In this document: piece by piece, positions 17,339 through 26,259 of the stretch
Layout of the letters: every line of letters starts with the position of its first letter
Numbering within the stretch: the stretch's first letter is position 1
Assembly (NCBI GenBank): GCA_009694195.1
Contig: SHVQ01000022.1
Location: 1-46,725 of the forward strand
Direction of reading: 5' to 3'
DNA: 46,725 bases
Origin: Rhodospirillales bacterium
GTDB lineage: Bacteria > Pseudomonadota > Alphaproteobacteria > Rhodospirillales > SHVQ01
The notes under the pieces: generated by a model
Told to the model about the DNA's origin: nothing
Databases searched by the model: none
What the model saw: only the letters and a program-made list of their open reading frames with translations
Program-made: the position numbers and the translations under genes

Positions 17339-18523
17339 ATGTCGGAAAAGGTTCCGGGTCTAAAGGCTGGCGCCGTCAAGCGCGAGCTCCCGTTCTCGGT
17401 GCAGGAATTCAAGAAGCGCCAGGCGAACGTGCGGAAACTCATGGCCGAGCGCGACCTCGACGTGCTCGTCGTCAACACGCCCGAGAATATGTACTACCTG
17501 AGCGGCTACAACACGCCTGGATACTACACGCATCAGTGCCTGATGCTTCCGGCGAACGGCGATCCCATCATCGTCTGCCGGGCGACGGAAGAGATGAACG
17601 TCTTCGCGACCTCGTGCCTGGATCGGTCCGACAGCTACGCGGACGATGTGTTGCCGGTGCAACGGTTCGCCGAGACCTTGGAGAAGGACGGCTTCTCGCG
17701 TGCGCGAATCGGCGTGGAGAAGATCAGCTGGTTTCTCACCGTCGCGAATTACGAGAAGCTGCAGACGATGCTCCCGGACGCCAAGTTCGTCGACGGATCG
17801 ATGCTGGTGGAGCGCTGTCGGGTCATCAAGTCGCCGGCCGAAATCGCGCTTATCCGCAAGGCCGGAAAGATCGCGACCGCGTCGCTGGAAGCAGCCTACG
17901 GCGTCATCCGCGAGGGCGTGACCGAAGACGACGTCGCGGCGGAAGTAAACCGCGTTGCCACCGCCATGGGCGGCGAGTGGCCGGGATTGCCGCCCTTCGT
18001 CTGCTCGGGTGTTCGCACAAGCTTCACGCACGCGACCTACGCGGGACGCCGGCTCGAGAAGGGCGACCCGGTTCTGCTGGAGCTCCCGGGAGTCACCAAG
18101 CGCTACGGCGCGGCGATCATGCGGACCCCGTTCGTCGGCGGCAAGGGACCGAAGCACATTCAAAAGATGTACGACACGTCGCGCCGCGCGCTGGAAGCCC
18201 ATCTCAAGTCGGTCAAGCCGGGCCGCACGCCGGGCGAAGTGTGGAATCGGTGGGCCAAGGTGCTGAAGGACGCCGGGCACGCCGAAACCTATCGTCGCGC
18301 CGGGTATTCGATCGGGATCAACTATCCGCCCGATTGGGGCGAGGGTTACATCATCGGCTTCCAGCGCGGCGAGAACCGGCCGCTCGAGCCCAACATGACA
18401 TTCCACGTGCCGTCGCTCGTGAAACACTTCGGTGTCGCCAACGTCGGCTTCAGCGAGACCATCCGTGTCACCAACAGCGGCTGCGAAGTGTTGACCGAGA
18501 CCGACGACGGCATCCAGGTCTGA
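17339..18523 (+). CDS. M24 family protein of the creatinase / ectoine-hydrolase (DoeA) type, lacking metal ligands
   Basis: A 394-residue pita-bread-fold protein with a creatinase N-terminal domain (MYYLSGYNTPGYYTHQ) and an M24 C-terminal domain. A GGGGAGAT site precedes ATG 17339. The usual metal ligands are absent: the two aspartates are replaced within LLELPGVTKRYGAAIMRT, the His motif reads GYSIGINYPPDWGEG instead of GHGIG, and the first late glutamate position reads MTFHVPS. The GYSIG-YPPDWGE and TFH pattern is, from memory, that of creatinase-like ectoine hydrolases (DoeA/EutD), which are metal-independent. It probably opens a C-N bond of a small cyclic or amidine compound. It is divergent from DUF3830, and a strong terminator follows. 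Confidence 0.85.
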   Translation: MSEKVPGLKAGAVKRELPFSVQEFKKRQANVRKLMAERDLDVLVVNTPENMYYLSGYNTPGYYTHQCLMLPANGDPIIVCRATEEMNVFATSCLDRSDSYADDVLPVQRFAETLEKDGFSRARIGVEKISWFLTVANYEKLQTMLPDAKFVDGSMLVERCRVIKSPAEIALIRKAGKIATASLEAAYGVIREGVTEDDVAAEVNRVATAMGGEWPGLPPFVCSGVRTSFTHATYAGRRLEKGDPVLLELPGVTKRYGAAIMRTPFVGGKGPKHIQKMYDTSRRALEAHLKSVKPGRTPGEVWNRWAKVLKDAGHAETYRRAGYSIGINYPPDWGEGYIIGFQRGENRPLEPNMTFHVPSLVKHFGVANVGFSETIRVTNSGCEVLTETDDGIQV

Positions 18524-18537
18524 ACGGCGCGGATTTG

Positions 18538-18585
18538 AACACCCCCTCCGCGCGGCCCTGCCGGCCGCCGAGGGGGTGTTTTTTT
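18538..18585 (+). terminator. Rho-independent terminator after the M24 gene
   Basis: AACACCCCCTC at 18538-18548 pairs perfectly with GAGGGGGTGTT at 18570-18580. An inner GGCCC/GCCGGCC region strengthens the hairpin, and a run of seven T follows at 18579-18585. It ends transcription of the gene before it; the transporter gene at 18600 must then have its own promoter or rely on read-through. Confidence 0.92.
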
Positions 18586-18599
18586 GACAGGACCGCACG

Positions 18600-19475
18600 A
18601 TGGCACCCGCGTTGTCGACGTCGACGGCCGTCCGGGGAATCGTCTGTATGGTCGTCTCCGGCGTCCTCGCGACGGCGCAGGATGCGGTGATGAAGTGGCT
18701 CACGACCGGCTATCCCGTCGGAGAGATCCTGTTCCTCCGCGCGCTGTTTGCCTACATCCCCATCGGCCTTCTGATCTGGAACGCAGGCGGCCGGGCCTGC
18801 CTCCGGACCAACAGCGCGGCAAGTCAGATCCTGCGCGGCCTGCTCGTCACGGGCGCCACGCTGATCTTCGTCATTGCGCTCAAATTGCTGCCGTTCGCCG
18901 ACGCGATCGCGGCTTCGTTCACGGCGCCCCTGTTCGTGACGGCGTTCGCAGCTCCGCTGCTGGGCGAATCCGTCGGCTGGCGGCGTTGGACCGCCGTCAT
19001 GGTGGGGTTCGCCGGCGTGCTCGTGATGCTGAGGCCCGGCGTCTCCCTCGAGCTCGCGATGCTCATCCCGCTGGTGAGCGCGGTGACAGGCGCGTTCCGC
19101 GATGTCTTCACCCGGCGGATCATCCCGCATGAGAATGCCGCCGGCACCCTCTTCTATTCCTTTACGATTATGTTCCTGATCAGCGGCGCGACCCTGCCCT
19201 TCAGCTGGACAACGCCGACGGCCTTCGATCTCGGTCTCCTTGTCGCAGCGGGGACGATGTTCGGGGCATGTCACTATCTGCTCATTCTCGCCTACCGGTA
19301 CGGCGAGGCCGCCGTCGTGACGCCGTTCGCCTACACGCAGCTTCTGTGGGCCGTCGTGGTCGGCTATCTGATCTGGGACCAACTTCCCGATATTTACGTG
19401 TTGGCGGGCGCAATTCTGGTCGCCGGCAGCGGTCTCTATATCCTTCACCGGGCGGCGCGTCGGCGCGCGGCATAG
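18600..19475 (+). CDS. DMT-family transporter (EamA domain) 1
   Basis: A 291-residue membrane protein with about ten hydrophobic helices arranged as two EamA repeats (first repeat from GIVCMVVSGVLATAQDAVMKW, second from LIPLVSAVTGAFRDVFTRR). Such proteins usually export amino acids or metabolites through the inner membrane. The start ATG 18600 has only a short ACAGGA site. It is followed after 35 bases by a paralogue, so the two probably form a pair or act separately on related compounds. The substrate is unknown. Confidence 0.92.
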   Translation: MAPALSTSTAVRGIVCMVVSGVLATAQDAVMKWLTTGYPVGEILFLRALFAYIPIGLLIWNAGGRACLRTNSAASQILRGLLVTGATLIFVIALKLLPFADAIAASFTAPLFVTAFAAPLLGESVGWRRWTAVMVGFAGVLVMLRPGVSLELAMLIPLVSAVTGAFRDVFTRRIIPHENAAGTLFYSFTIMFLISGATLPFSWTTPTAFDLGLLVAAGTMFGACHYLLILAYRYGEAAVVTPFAYTQLLWAVVVGYLIWDQLPDIYVLAGAILVAGSGLYILHRAARRRAA

Positions 19476-19510
19476 AGCGCGCGACCGTCCGTAGCGGAGA
19501 TCGGGAGACA

Positions 19511-20392
19511 ATGGCGCCACCTCGCACGTCAGCTCCGCGCCTTCCAGACAACGTTCGCGGCATCCTCTGGATGGTGCTCGCCATGCTCGCCGGCACCGGC
19601 ATGGAAGCAACAGGCAAGGTTCTGGTTCTCGACTACCCGATGATTCAAGTGGTCTGGGCCCGGCTGGCCTTCCACTCGGCATGCCTCGCACCCTTGATAG
19701 GGCCCCGCCTTCCCTCGCTGTTCGTCACAAAGCGGCTGGGTTTGCACCTTCTGCGGTCGTCCACTCAGGTTGTCTCTCTCGGATTCTTTTTCACCGCCGT
19801 CGGATTCATCCCGCTCGCCGACGCGAGCGCCATTCATCTGCTTTCGCCGCTCTTCGTCGTGGCCTTGGCCGCCCCGTGGCTCGGCGAGCGCGCCGGGGTG
19901 CGAACCTGGATTGGAGTGATCGCGGGCTTTCTTGGCGCGCTCATCATCATCCGGCCCGGAACGGGCACCATGCATTGGGCGGCGCTCCTGCCGGTGTGCA
20001 GCGCGCTTTCCACCTCCGTGTTGCACATCACGACCCGCAAGCTCAGCCAAACCGAAGGGACCCTGACGATCCTTGTGTATACGAGCCTCGTTGGCGTCGT
20101 CGTCTATTCGCTCGCCGTCCCGTTCGTGTGGGTGACGCCCGACCTCGCGGGGTGGGCGTTGATGATCCTCATGGGCTGTCTCGGCTTCTGGGCCAACTTC
20201 GCCCAGATCAAGGCCTTCCAATGGGCGTCGGCCTCGACGGCGTCGCCGTTCATCTATACCGGGCTCGTGTGGGCGACCGGTTACGGGTTCGTCCTGTTTG
20301 GCGACTTGCCCGACCGTTGGACCGTCTTGGGCATGATGACGATCGCCGCGAGCGGGATCTACATTCTTCGCCAGGAACGGCGGAAGACTTGA
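19511..20392 (+). CDS. DMT-family transporter (EamA domain) 2
   Basis: I start at ATG 19511 (MAPPRTSAPRLPDN), with GGAGATCGGGAGA just upstream; the open frame runs 81 codons further back into the first transporter. The 293-residue protein has about ten membrane helices in two EamA repeats and parallels its neighbour throughout (for example GERAGVRTWIGVIAGFLGAL against GESVGWRRWTAVMVGFAGVL). This points to a tandem duplication followed by divergence. Probable small-molecule exporter of unknown substrate. Confidence 0.92.
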   Translation: MAPPRTSAPRLPDNVRGILWMVLAMLAGTGMEATGKVLVLDYPMIQVVWARLAFHSACLAPLIGPRLPSLFVTKRLGLHLLRSSTQVVSLGFFFTAVGFIPLADASAIHLLSPLFVVALAAPWLGERAGVRTWIGVIAGFLGALIIIRPGTGTMHWAALLPVCSALSTSVLHITTRKLSQTEGTLTILVYTSLVGVVVYSLAVPFVWVTPDLAGWALMILMGCLGFWANFAQIKAFQWASASTASPFIYTGLVWATGYGFVLFGDLPDRWTVLGMMTIAASGIYILRQERRKT

Positions 20393-20561
20393 CCTGCTTG
20401 ACCTGCCTTCCTTGCCCTTGCAACTCGGGCAAAGCCCTTTAGATTGTCGCCTCAAGCGGCAGCCGTTCCGCCCAACTCGCGGGATGGCGCCATAATAATG
20501 TCTTGATTTTCTACCGTTTTATACGGCATTGATCTGCCCTCATCCTAGGTCTGGGACAATC

Positions 20562-21506
20562 GTGAGCGAGCTGATAAACCTCTCCGGTCTCACCAAACGG
20601 TTTGGGCCGATCACCGCGGTCGACAACATCTCGTTTTCCGTCAACCGCGGCGAAGTGCTTGGATTCCTGGGGCCCAACGGCGCCGGCAAGACCACAACCA
20701 TGCGAATGTTGACGGGCTTCCTGCCGCCGAGCGCCGGATCAGCCTCGGTTGCCGGACACGATGTCGTCAACGACACCCTCGAAGCGCAGAAAAAGATCGG
20801 CTACCTGCCGGAGGGGACGCCGCTCTACGGCGACATGACGCCGGCGGCTTTCCTCGAATTCGTCGCGGACGTCCGCAACCTGAAAGCGCCCGAACGGCAG
20901 CAGCGGATCGATGACGTGGTCGCGAAAGTCGAGATCGAGGACGTGTTTTACCGGCCGATCGAGACGCTTTCCAAAGGTTACCGGCGCCGCGTCGGACTCG
21001 CGCAGGCAATCTTGCACGATCCCGAAGTCTTGATCCTGGACGAACCGACCGACGGTCTCGATCCCAATCAAAAGCATCAAGTGCGATCGCTGATCCGCAA
21101 TATGGCCAAGGACAAGGCCATCGTGATCTCCACGCACATCCTCGAGGAAGTCGAGGCGATCTGCACGCGGACCGTCATCATCGCGCAGGGCAAGATCGTG
21201 TTCGACGGGACGCCCGGCGATTTGCTCGCGCAGGCCCCGACGCACAACGCCGTCTGCATCCGCGTGCCCCGCGCGCGCGCAGGGCAAGTGAAGACAGCCA
21301 TCGAATCGGTGCCCGACGTGGCGCGCGTCGAGCACAAGGAAGACAGCGACGGTCGGACCACCTTGGTGGTCTTCCCCAGCCGCGGGCGCGCCATCATCGT
21401 CGATGTCAGCCAACGCTTGACCGAACGAGCCTTGGCCGTCGATGAAATCGGGGTCCTGCAAGGCCGGCTCGACGACGTGTTCCGCCGGCTCACCCTCGAA
21501 CCATAG
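20562..21506 (+). CDS. ABC transporter ATP-binding protein of the GldA / ABC-2 type
   Basis: I prefer GTG 20562 (SELINLSGLTKRFG) over a TTG eleven codons upstream, because homologues normally begin a few residues before this strand; GGGACAATC precedes it. The 314-residue ATPase has Walker A GPNGAGKT (37-44), an LSKGYRRRVGLAQ signature, Walker B LILDEPTDGLD and a C-terminal regulatory part (RLDDVFRRLTLEP). It is the first gene of a four-gene module with an ABC-2 permease, a GldG-like auxiliary protein and a DUF4340 protein. Such modules are related to the gliding GldA-F-G system but also occur in non-gliding bacteria, where their cargo is uncertain. Confidence 0.93.
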   Translation: MSELINLSGLTKRFGPITAVDNISFSVNRGEVLGFLGPNGAGKTTTMRMLTGFLPPSAGSASVAGHDVVNDTLEAQKKIGYLPEGTPLYGDMTPAAFLEFVADVRNLKAPERQQRIDDVVAKVEIEDVFYRPIETLSKGYRRRVGLAQAILHDPEVLILDEPTDGLDPNQKHQVRSLIRNMAKDKAIVISTHILEEVEAICTRTVIIAQGKIVFDGTPGDLLAQAPTHNAVCIRVPRARAGQVKTAIESVPDVARVEHKEDSDGRTTLVVFPSRGRAIIVDVSQRLTERALAVDEIGVLQGRLDDVFRRLTLEP

Positions 21507-21518
21507 AAAGCGCGTGCG

Positions 21519-22262
21519 ATGCAGGCCTTCACGAACACACTTCCGGTTTTCCGCCGCGAATTCGCGGCGTATTTCTCGACGCCGCTCGCCTACGTGTTCA
21601 TCGTGATCTTCCTCGGGCTCAGCGGCGCATTTACGTTCTACCTCGGCGCATTCTTCACGCGCGGCCAGGCGGACCTGCAGTCGTTCTTTCTCTTCCATCC
21701 CTGGATCTATTTGTTCCTCATTCCGGCCGTGGCCATGCGGCTCTGGGCCGAAGAGCGGAAGACCGGCACGATGGAGATTCTGCTTACCCTCCCGATTCCG
21801 ACGGCGGCTGCAGTGGTCGGAAAATTTCTCGCCGCGTGGGCGTTCATCGGGATCGCCATTGCCCTCACCTTCCCCATGTGGCTGACGGTCAACTATCTCG
21901 GCAACCCCGACAACGGCGTCATCGTCGCGAGCTACGTCGGAAGCTTGCTCATGTCCGGCGCTTACCTCGCGATCAGCGCTGCGGTTTCCTCCGTCACCCG
22001 CAACCAGGTCATCGCGTTCATTGTCGCCGCGGTCGTCTGTTTCCTCTTTCTCACCAGCGGGCTCGAGATCGTGCTCGCCTTTTTCCGCGGGTGGGCGCCC
22101 GCATTTTTCGTCGACGTGATCGCGGCCTTGAGCTTCGTCACCCATTTCGAGGGAATCACGAAGGGAATCATCGACGGCCGCGATGTATTGTTTTTTATCG
22201 CGGTCATCGCGGTAAGCCTTTTCATCAACGTTGGCCTGGTTGAGCTGAAGAAGGGAGGTTGA
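21519..22262 (+). CDS. ABC-2 type transporter permease (GldF-like)
   Basis: A 247-residue permease with six hydrophobic segments. The segment MRLWAEERKTGTMEILLTLP near residue 74 is the conserved cytoplasmic motif of this family (EE+ GT.E.LL.LP). It lies 12 bases behind the ATPase gene and is followed directly by the GldG-like gene. It forms the membrane channel of the module; the direction is probably export. Confidence 0.92.
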   Translation: MQAFTNTLPVFRREFAAYFSTPLAYVFIVIFLGLSGAFTFYLGAFFTRGQADLQSFFLFHPWIYLFLIPAVAMRLWAEERKTGTMEILLTLPIPTAAAVVGKFLAAWAFIGIAIALTFPMWLTVNYLGNPDNGVIVASYVGSLLMSGAYLAISAAVSSVTRNQVIAFIVAAVVCFLFLTSGLEIVLAFFRGWAPAFFVDVIAALSFVTHFEGITKGIIDGRDVLFFIAVIAVSLFINVGLVELKKGG

Positions 22263-22270
22263 GGCAGACA

Positions 22271-24229
22271 ATGACAGCCCGACGAGCCTTCGACCGCAAC
22301 GCTACCATCACGGCGATCATCGCCCTCGCGATCGTTTTCTTTCTCGCGGTGACCGTGCTCTCGGCACACGCACTCAAGGTTGTCCGGCTCGACCTCACCC
22401 AGGACGGCCTATACACGCTTTCCGACGGAACGCGGACGGTGCTGAAGGACATCGAGGAACCGATCACCCTTCGTCTGTACGCATCGCGGCTCCTCGTCGA
22501 GCATGCGCCGCAGTACGCCAATTATGGCGCCAGGGTGCGCGAGCTGCTCGACCAGTACGTTCACCTCTCCGGCGGCAAGCTCCGGCTCCAGGTTTTCAAT
22601 CCCACACCGTACTCTCCCGAGGAAGACGAAGCGGTCGCGGCGGGCATGCAAGGCGTGCGCGTGAACCGCGCCGGCGATCGGGCTTACCTCGGGCTTATCG
22701 CGGCCAACAGCACGGACGATGAAGAGGTCGTTCCCTTCTTCGACGTCGAGCGCGAGCCTTATCTGGAGTACGACCTCACCAAGATGATCTTCAACCTCGC
22801 GCACCCGAAGAAGAAGGTCATCGGCGTGCTCAGCGAGCTCCCGATGCAGGGCGACATGCGGCGCTTCGGGCCCTGGTCCATCACCAACCAGATGCGGCAG
22901 TTCTTCGATCTCCGCTTCCTCGAATACACGACCGACGCGATCGACAAGGACGTCGACGTGCTGATGATCGTCCACCCGAGCGGACTGAGCGAAAGGACCC
23001 AGTACGCCATCGATCAATATCTGCTCCGCGGTGGGAAGGCGATGATCTTCGTCGATCCGCACTCGGAAGTGGCGGCGACCTCACCGATGGGCGAAGGCAT
23101 GGGCCCCAACCCCTCCACCATCCAGAAGCTGTTCGACGCTTGGGGGATCGAGTTCAATACCGAAGTCTTCGTCGGCGATCTTGGAAACGCCATGCGCGTG
23201 CAGGCGATGAGCGAAGGCCGGGCGATGCCGGTCGACTATGTCGCTTGGGTCGGGTTCGGCCCCGAGTCCATCAACCGCGACGATGTCATCACGAGTCAGG
23301 TCGAACGGCTTAACTTCGGCAGCGCCGGATCGTTCACCGTGAAGGACGGCAAGCTCACGGCGACACCGCTCGTGACCTCCTCCAAACGATCGATGCAGAT
23401 CACCGTCAGCCAGGTCGCGTTCCAGCATAACCCCGTAAAGCTTCTGCAGGGCTTCGTTCCGGAGAACCGCTCCTTCATGATCGCGGCACGCTTGCGGGGA
23501 AAGCTCGACACGGCGTTTCCCGACGGCCCTCCGCCCGACAAGTCAAAGGATGCGAAGACGCCGCCCGTCACCGCCGGCAAAGCGGAAGAGGCAAAGGCCG
23601 AGACGAAGCCGGCACCCGGGCAGATCAAGCAATCCGCCGAGCCGGTGAACATAATCCTGGTCGCGGATACAGACATGCTCACAGACCGCATGTGGATCCA
23701 AACGCGCGACGTCATGGGTCAGCGCGTCGGCATTCCGACCGCGAACAACGGCGATTTTGTGATCAATGCACTCGACAATCTGATCGGAAGCAACGCGCTC
23801 ATCAGCCTCCGTGGGCGCGGTTTCTCCGCGCGCCCCTTCCATCGGCTCGAGAACCTCCAGCGCGAGGCCGAATTCAAGTTCCGCAAGACCGAGCAGGGCC
23901 TCCAGAACAAGATCAAAGAGGTCGAAGAAAAGCTTGCGAACCTTCAGAAGGAGGAAGGCGCGGAGGGCGGAACCATCATGTCCGACCGTCAGAAGGCGAC
24001 CATGGAGCAATTCCGCACGGAGCTGGTCGATGCCCGGCGCGAATTGCGCAAGGTCCAACATGCGCTCCGCGAGGACATCGAGAGCCTGGATACCGGACTT
24101 AAGATCCTCAACATCTGGGCGATGCCCGGAATCGTGAGCATCGTCGCGATCGTGAGCGCCGTTGCGCGCCAGCGCCGCCGCCGCCCGCAGTCCACCCGCG
24201 AACCGCCGGCGCAGCATGTGCAGGCGTAA
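22271..24229 (+). CDS. GldG-like ABC auxiliary protein (ABC_transp_aux domain)
   Basis: I start at ATG 22271 (MTARRAFDRN). The 652-residue product has one N-terminal membrane helix (about residues 12-35) and a large extracytoplasmic domain. That domain begins RLDLTQDGLYTLSDGTRTVL, the hallmark of GldG / ABC_transp_aux proteins, and includes a VLMIVHPSGLSERTQYAIDQ segment. A charged, proline- and lysine-rich linker (about 415-460), a coiled coil (about 535-570) and a C-terminal membrane helix with an arginine-rich tail complete it. It probably works with the ABC-2 permease at the periplasmic face. The family's biochemical action is unsettled. Confidence 0.9.
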   Translation: MTARRAFDRNATITAIIALAIVFFLAVTVLSAHALKVVRLDLTQDGLYTLSDGTRTVLKDIEEPITLRLYASRLLVEHAPQYANYGARVRELLDQYVHLSGGKLRLQVFNPTPYSPEEDEAVAAGMQGVRVNRAGDRAYLGLIAANSTDDEEVVPFFDVEREPYLEYDLTKMIFNLAHPKKKVIGVLSELPMQGDMRRFGPWSITNQMRQFFDLRFLEYTTDAIDKDVDVLMIVHPSGLSERTQYAIDQYLLRGGKAMIFVDPHSEVAATSPMGEGMGPNPSTIQKLFDAWGIEFNTEVFVGDLGNAMRVQAMSEGRAMPVDYVAWVGFGPESINRDDVITSQVERLNFGSAGSFTVKDGKLTATPLVTSSKRSMQITVSQVAFQHNPVKLLQGFVPENRSFMIAARLRGKLDTAFPDGPPPDKSKDAKTPPVTAGKAEEAKAETKPAPGQIKQSAEPVNIILVADTDMLTDRMWIQTRDVMGQRVGIPTANNGDFVINALDNLIGSNALISLRGRGFSARPFHRLENLQREAEFKFRKTEQGLQNKIKEVEEKLANLQKEEGAEGGTIMSDRQKATMEQFRTELVDARRELRKVQHALREDIESLDTGLKILNIWAMPGIVSIVAIVSAVARQRRRRPQSTREPPAQHVQA

Positions 24230-24253
24230 CGGCAAGCGGACGGAGGACCGGCC

Positions 24254-25333
24254 ATGACACCCAGAATTCTCACCGGCGTCGCCGCCGCAACGGTCTTGGC
24301 TCTTGTGGCCGCCGGGTTCAGCGTTGTCAAAGGCCGCCCCGATGCCCGCGCGGTGAAAGCGGACACGCCGCTGTTTCCAGGGTTGATCGATAAAACGGGA
24401 TCCGTTGCTGAAGTCGATATCGTCCACGAGAAAGGCCAGGTCACGATCAAGCGCGAGGGTGCGGGCTGGGTCGTGGCGGAGATGGACAATTACCCGGCGA
24501 TCACCGAACGCGTGCGAAAGACCGTCGTCGGTCTCGCCGAGCTCAAGCTTCTGGAAGCCAAGACGAAGCGTCCCGATCGGTTTCCGCGGCTGCAGGTCGA
24601 GGATGTCGCCACTGAAAAGGCCCAATCCCGCGTCCTTCGTCTGAAGGACGCGTCCGGCGGCGTGATCGCCGAGGCCGTGGTGGGGAAATTCAAGCTCAAT
24701 CTTGGCGGGGCGGGACGGCAAGGAGTCTACATACGCAAGGCCGGTGACAACCAGTCGTGGCTCGCCGAGGGCACCGTCGAGGTCAATATCGATCCGCACG
24801 AATGGGCGGTGCGCGAGATCACGGACGTGGCCCCGAGCCGCATCGAGCGAATCGCCACGAGCGCGCACGACGGCACTTCGCTCGTCGTGAAGAAGTCCGC
24901 CCCGGCCGATGCGCATTTCACGATCGAAAATCCACCGCCGGCCGACAAGCTCAAGGCCGACTCGGTCGCCACCGCCGACGGAATGGCTTCAGGCCTCGAA
25001 AAGGCCGACTTCACGACAATCGCGCGGCGGACGGACAAAGAGAAGGACTTCGCCGACGCCGAGCGGTTCAAGGCCGAACTCAAGACCTTCGATGGCCTGA
25101 TCGTCACGGTCGATATCTTCGAGAAAGCGGCGGAGACCTGGGGCACGTTCAAGGCCTCGGCCGCTCCCGACGCGGCCGACCGGGCGAAGATCGAGAAAGA
25201 GGCCGCCGTCCTGAACAGCAAGCTCGGCGCGTGGATCTACCGCCTCCCCGCTCACAAAGTGAAGGCGCTTAAAACCGGTGTCGCCGACATCTCGAAGGAA
25301 GAGAAGAAGGACGACAAGAAGAAGGCGTCTTAG
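24254..25333 (+). CDS. DUF4340 domain-containing protein
   Basis: A 359-residue protein with one N-terminal membrane helix (about residues 4-23) and a periplasmic part with repeated beta modules. The segment VDIVHEKGQVTIKREGAGWVV followed by a YPAITERVRKTVVGLAELKL block is typical of DUF4340. The C-terminus ends in a lysine-rich tail (KEEKKDDKKKAS). It is the last gene of the GldA-F-G-type module, 24 bases behind the GldG-like gene. It presumably forms the second periplasmic accessory of the transporter. It converges on the epimerase gene 9 bases away with no clear terminator. Confidence 0.88.
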   Translation: MTPRILTGVAAATVLALVAAGFSVVKGRPDARAVKADTPLFPGLIDKTGSVAEVDIVHEKGQVTIKREGAGWVVAEMDNYPAITERVRKTVVGLAELKLLEAKTKRPDRFPRLQVEDVATEKAQSRVLRLKDASGGVIAEAVVGKFKLNLGGAGRQGVYIRKAGDNQSWLAEGTVEVNIDPHEWAVREITDVAPSRIERIATSAHDGTSLVVKKSAPADAHFTIENPPPADKLKADSVATADGMASGLEKADFTTIARRTDKEKDFADAERFKAELKTFDGLIVTVDIFEKAAETWGTFKASAAPDAADRAKIEKEAAVLNSKLGAWIYRLPAHKVKALKTGVADISKEEKKDDKKKAS

Positions 25334-25342
25334 CTTCGACCT

Positions 25343-26254
25343 CTAGCCGCGCGTGATACCCGAGAGTGCCGCCCAGTCCGTCGTCGGCTCCCATCCCAAG
25401 CGCTCCCGCGCCCGCGAGCAATCGATGACGCTCGCATAGGGGTTCCGTTCGTAGACCCAGGGCTTCCGGATTTCCGGTAGCCGCCCGTAAGTCCTCTCGA
25501 TGTGCGCCAGCGTCGGCGTCGAATCGAACGAGTCGGCGGCACTGACGAAGAATACGTCGTACTGGATTCCCGTCGCCTGCAGCGCAAGCCGAAAACAGCG
25601 CGCCGCGTCGGCCGGGTGGATATAGGACCTGAGGAGCTGAAGCGGCTCCAGGTATTCGCCGACCGCCATCCACGGGAAATTCACGCGCTCCGGCTCCGTG
25701 ATGCGCGCGACCATCAGCCGCACGATGTCCGGAAAGGCGACATAAGAGGGCCTGAGGCAGATCACCTCCATGCGGCCCCGGTCGGCGAAGCTCCGGGCCG
25801 TGATCTCGTTGATCTGTTTGCTGAGACCATAGGCGTTCGTCGGATGCAGCGGATGGCTCTCGTCATAGGGAAGATAATGGGGCGGCCGCTGCTTGTTCGA
25901 GAAATTGAGGCCGGTCGCCGCGTTGCTGGAGCAGACAACGACCTTGCGGACGTCCGCCTCATACGCCGCGTGAAGGACGTTCCAGGTGCCGATAGCGTTC
26001 GTCTTGAAGAACTCGTCGGGCGTCGCCTTCACGTGCGAGTCGAGGGCGGCGATGTGGACCACCGCGTCGTGTCCCTTGATGGCCTTGTACAGCGCCTGCA
26101 GGTCGAGAATGTCCACCACGCCGTGCGGCAGCGCGAACGCCGCCGGCGCGCAATCGATCGTCGAGACCGCGCAATGGGCGTTCAGCTCCTTGACCACCGC
26201 CCGCCCGAGCCGGCCGCTTCCCCCGGTTACCAAGACTCTCTCGTATGGAAGCAT
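25343..26254 (-). CDS. NAD-dependent epimerase/dehydratase family protein
   Basis: I start at ATG 26254 (MLPYERVLVTGGSGRLG); the upstream open frame overlaps the neighbouring gene. The 303-residue extended-SDR protein has the TGGSGRLG cofactor motif (10-17), a serine motif VVCSSNAATG, and the catalytic YGLSK (tyrosine and lysine). Relatives include sugar-nucleotide epimerases and uronate dehydrogenases. It lies 5 bases behind the MmgE/PrpD gene on the same strand, so a role in the same catabolic route is more likely than one in cell-surface sugar synthesis. The substrate is unknown. Confidence 0.88.
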   Translation of the reverse strand: MLPYERVLVTGGSGRLGRAVVKELNAHCAVSTIDCAPAAFALPHGVVDILDLQALYKAIKGHDAVVHIAALDSHVKATPDEFFKTNAIGTWNVLHAAYEADVRKVVVCSSNAATGLNFSNKQRPPHYLPYDESHPLHPTNAYGLSKQINEITARSFADRGRMEVICLRPSYVAFPDIVRLMVARITEPERVNFPWMAVGEYLEPLQLLRSYIHPADAARCFRLALQATGIQYDVFFVSAADSFDSTPTLAHIERTYGRLPEIRKPWVYERNPYASVIDCSRARERLGWEPTTDWAALSGITRG

Positions 26255-26259
26255 CGGTC

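Noticed and set aside
20491..20530. Promoter before the GldA-type ATPase (CATAAT and TTGATT-like boxes)
   Set aside because: The AT-rich patch is suggestive, but no -35/-10 pair with a spacing of 15-19 bases could be built.
20739..22271. Minus-strand ORF of 510 codons across the GldA/GldF-like genes
   Set aside because: Charged, histidine- and aspartate-rich product typical of an antisense shadow; the plus strand encodes clear ABC proteins with good starts and spacing.
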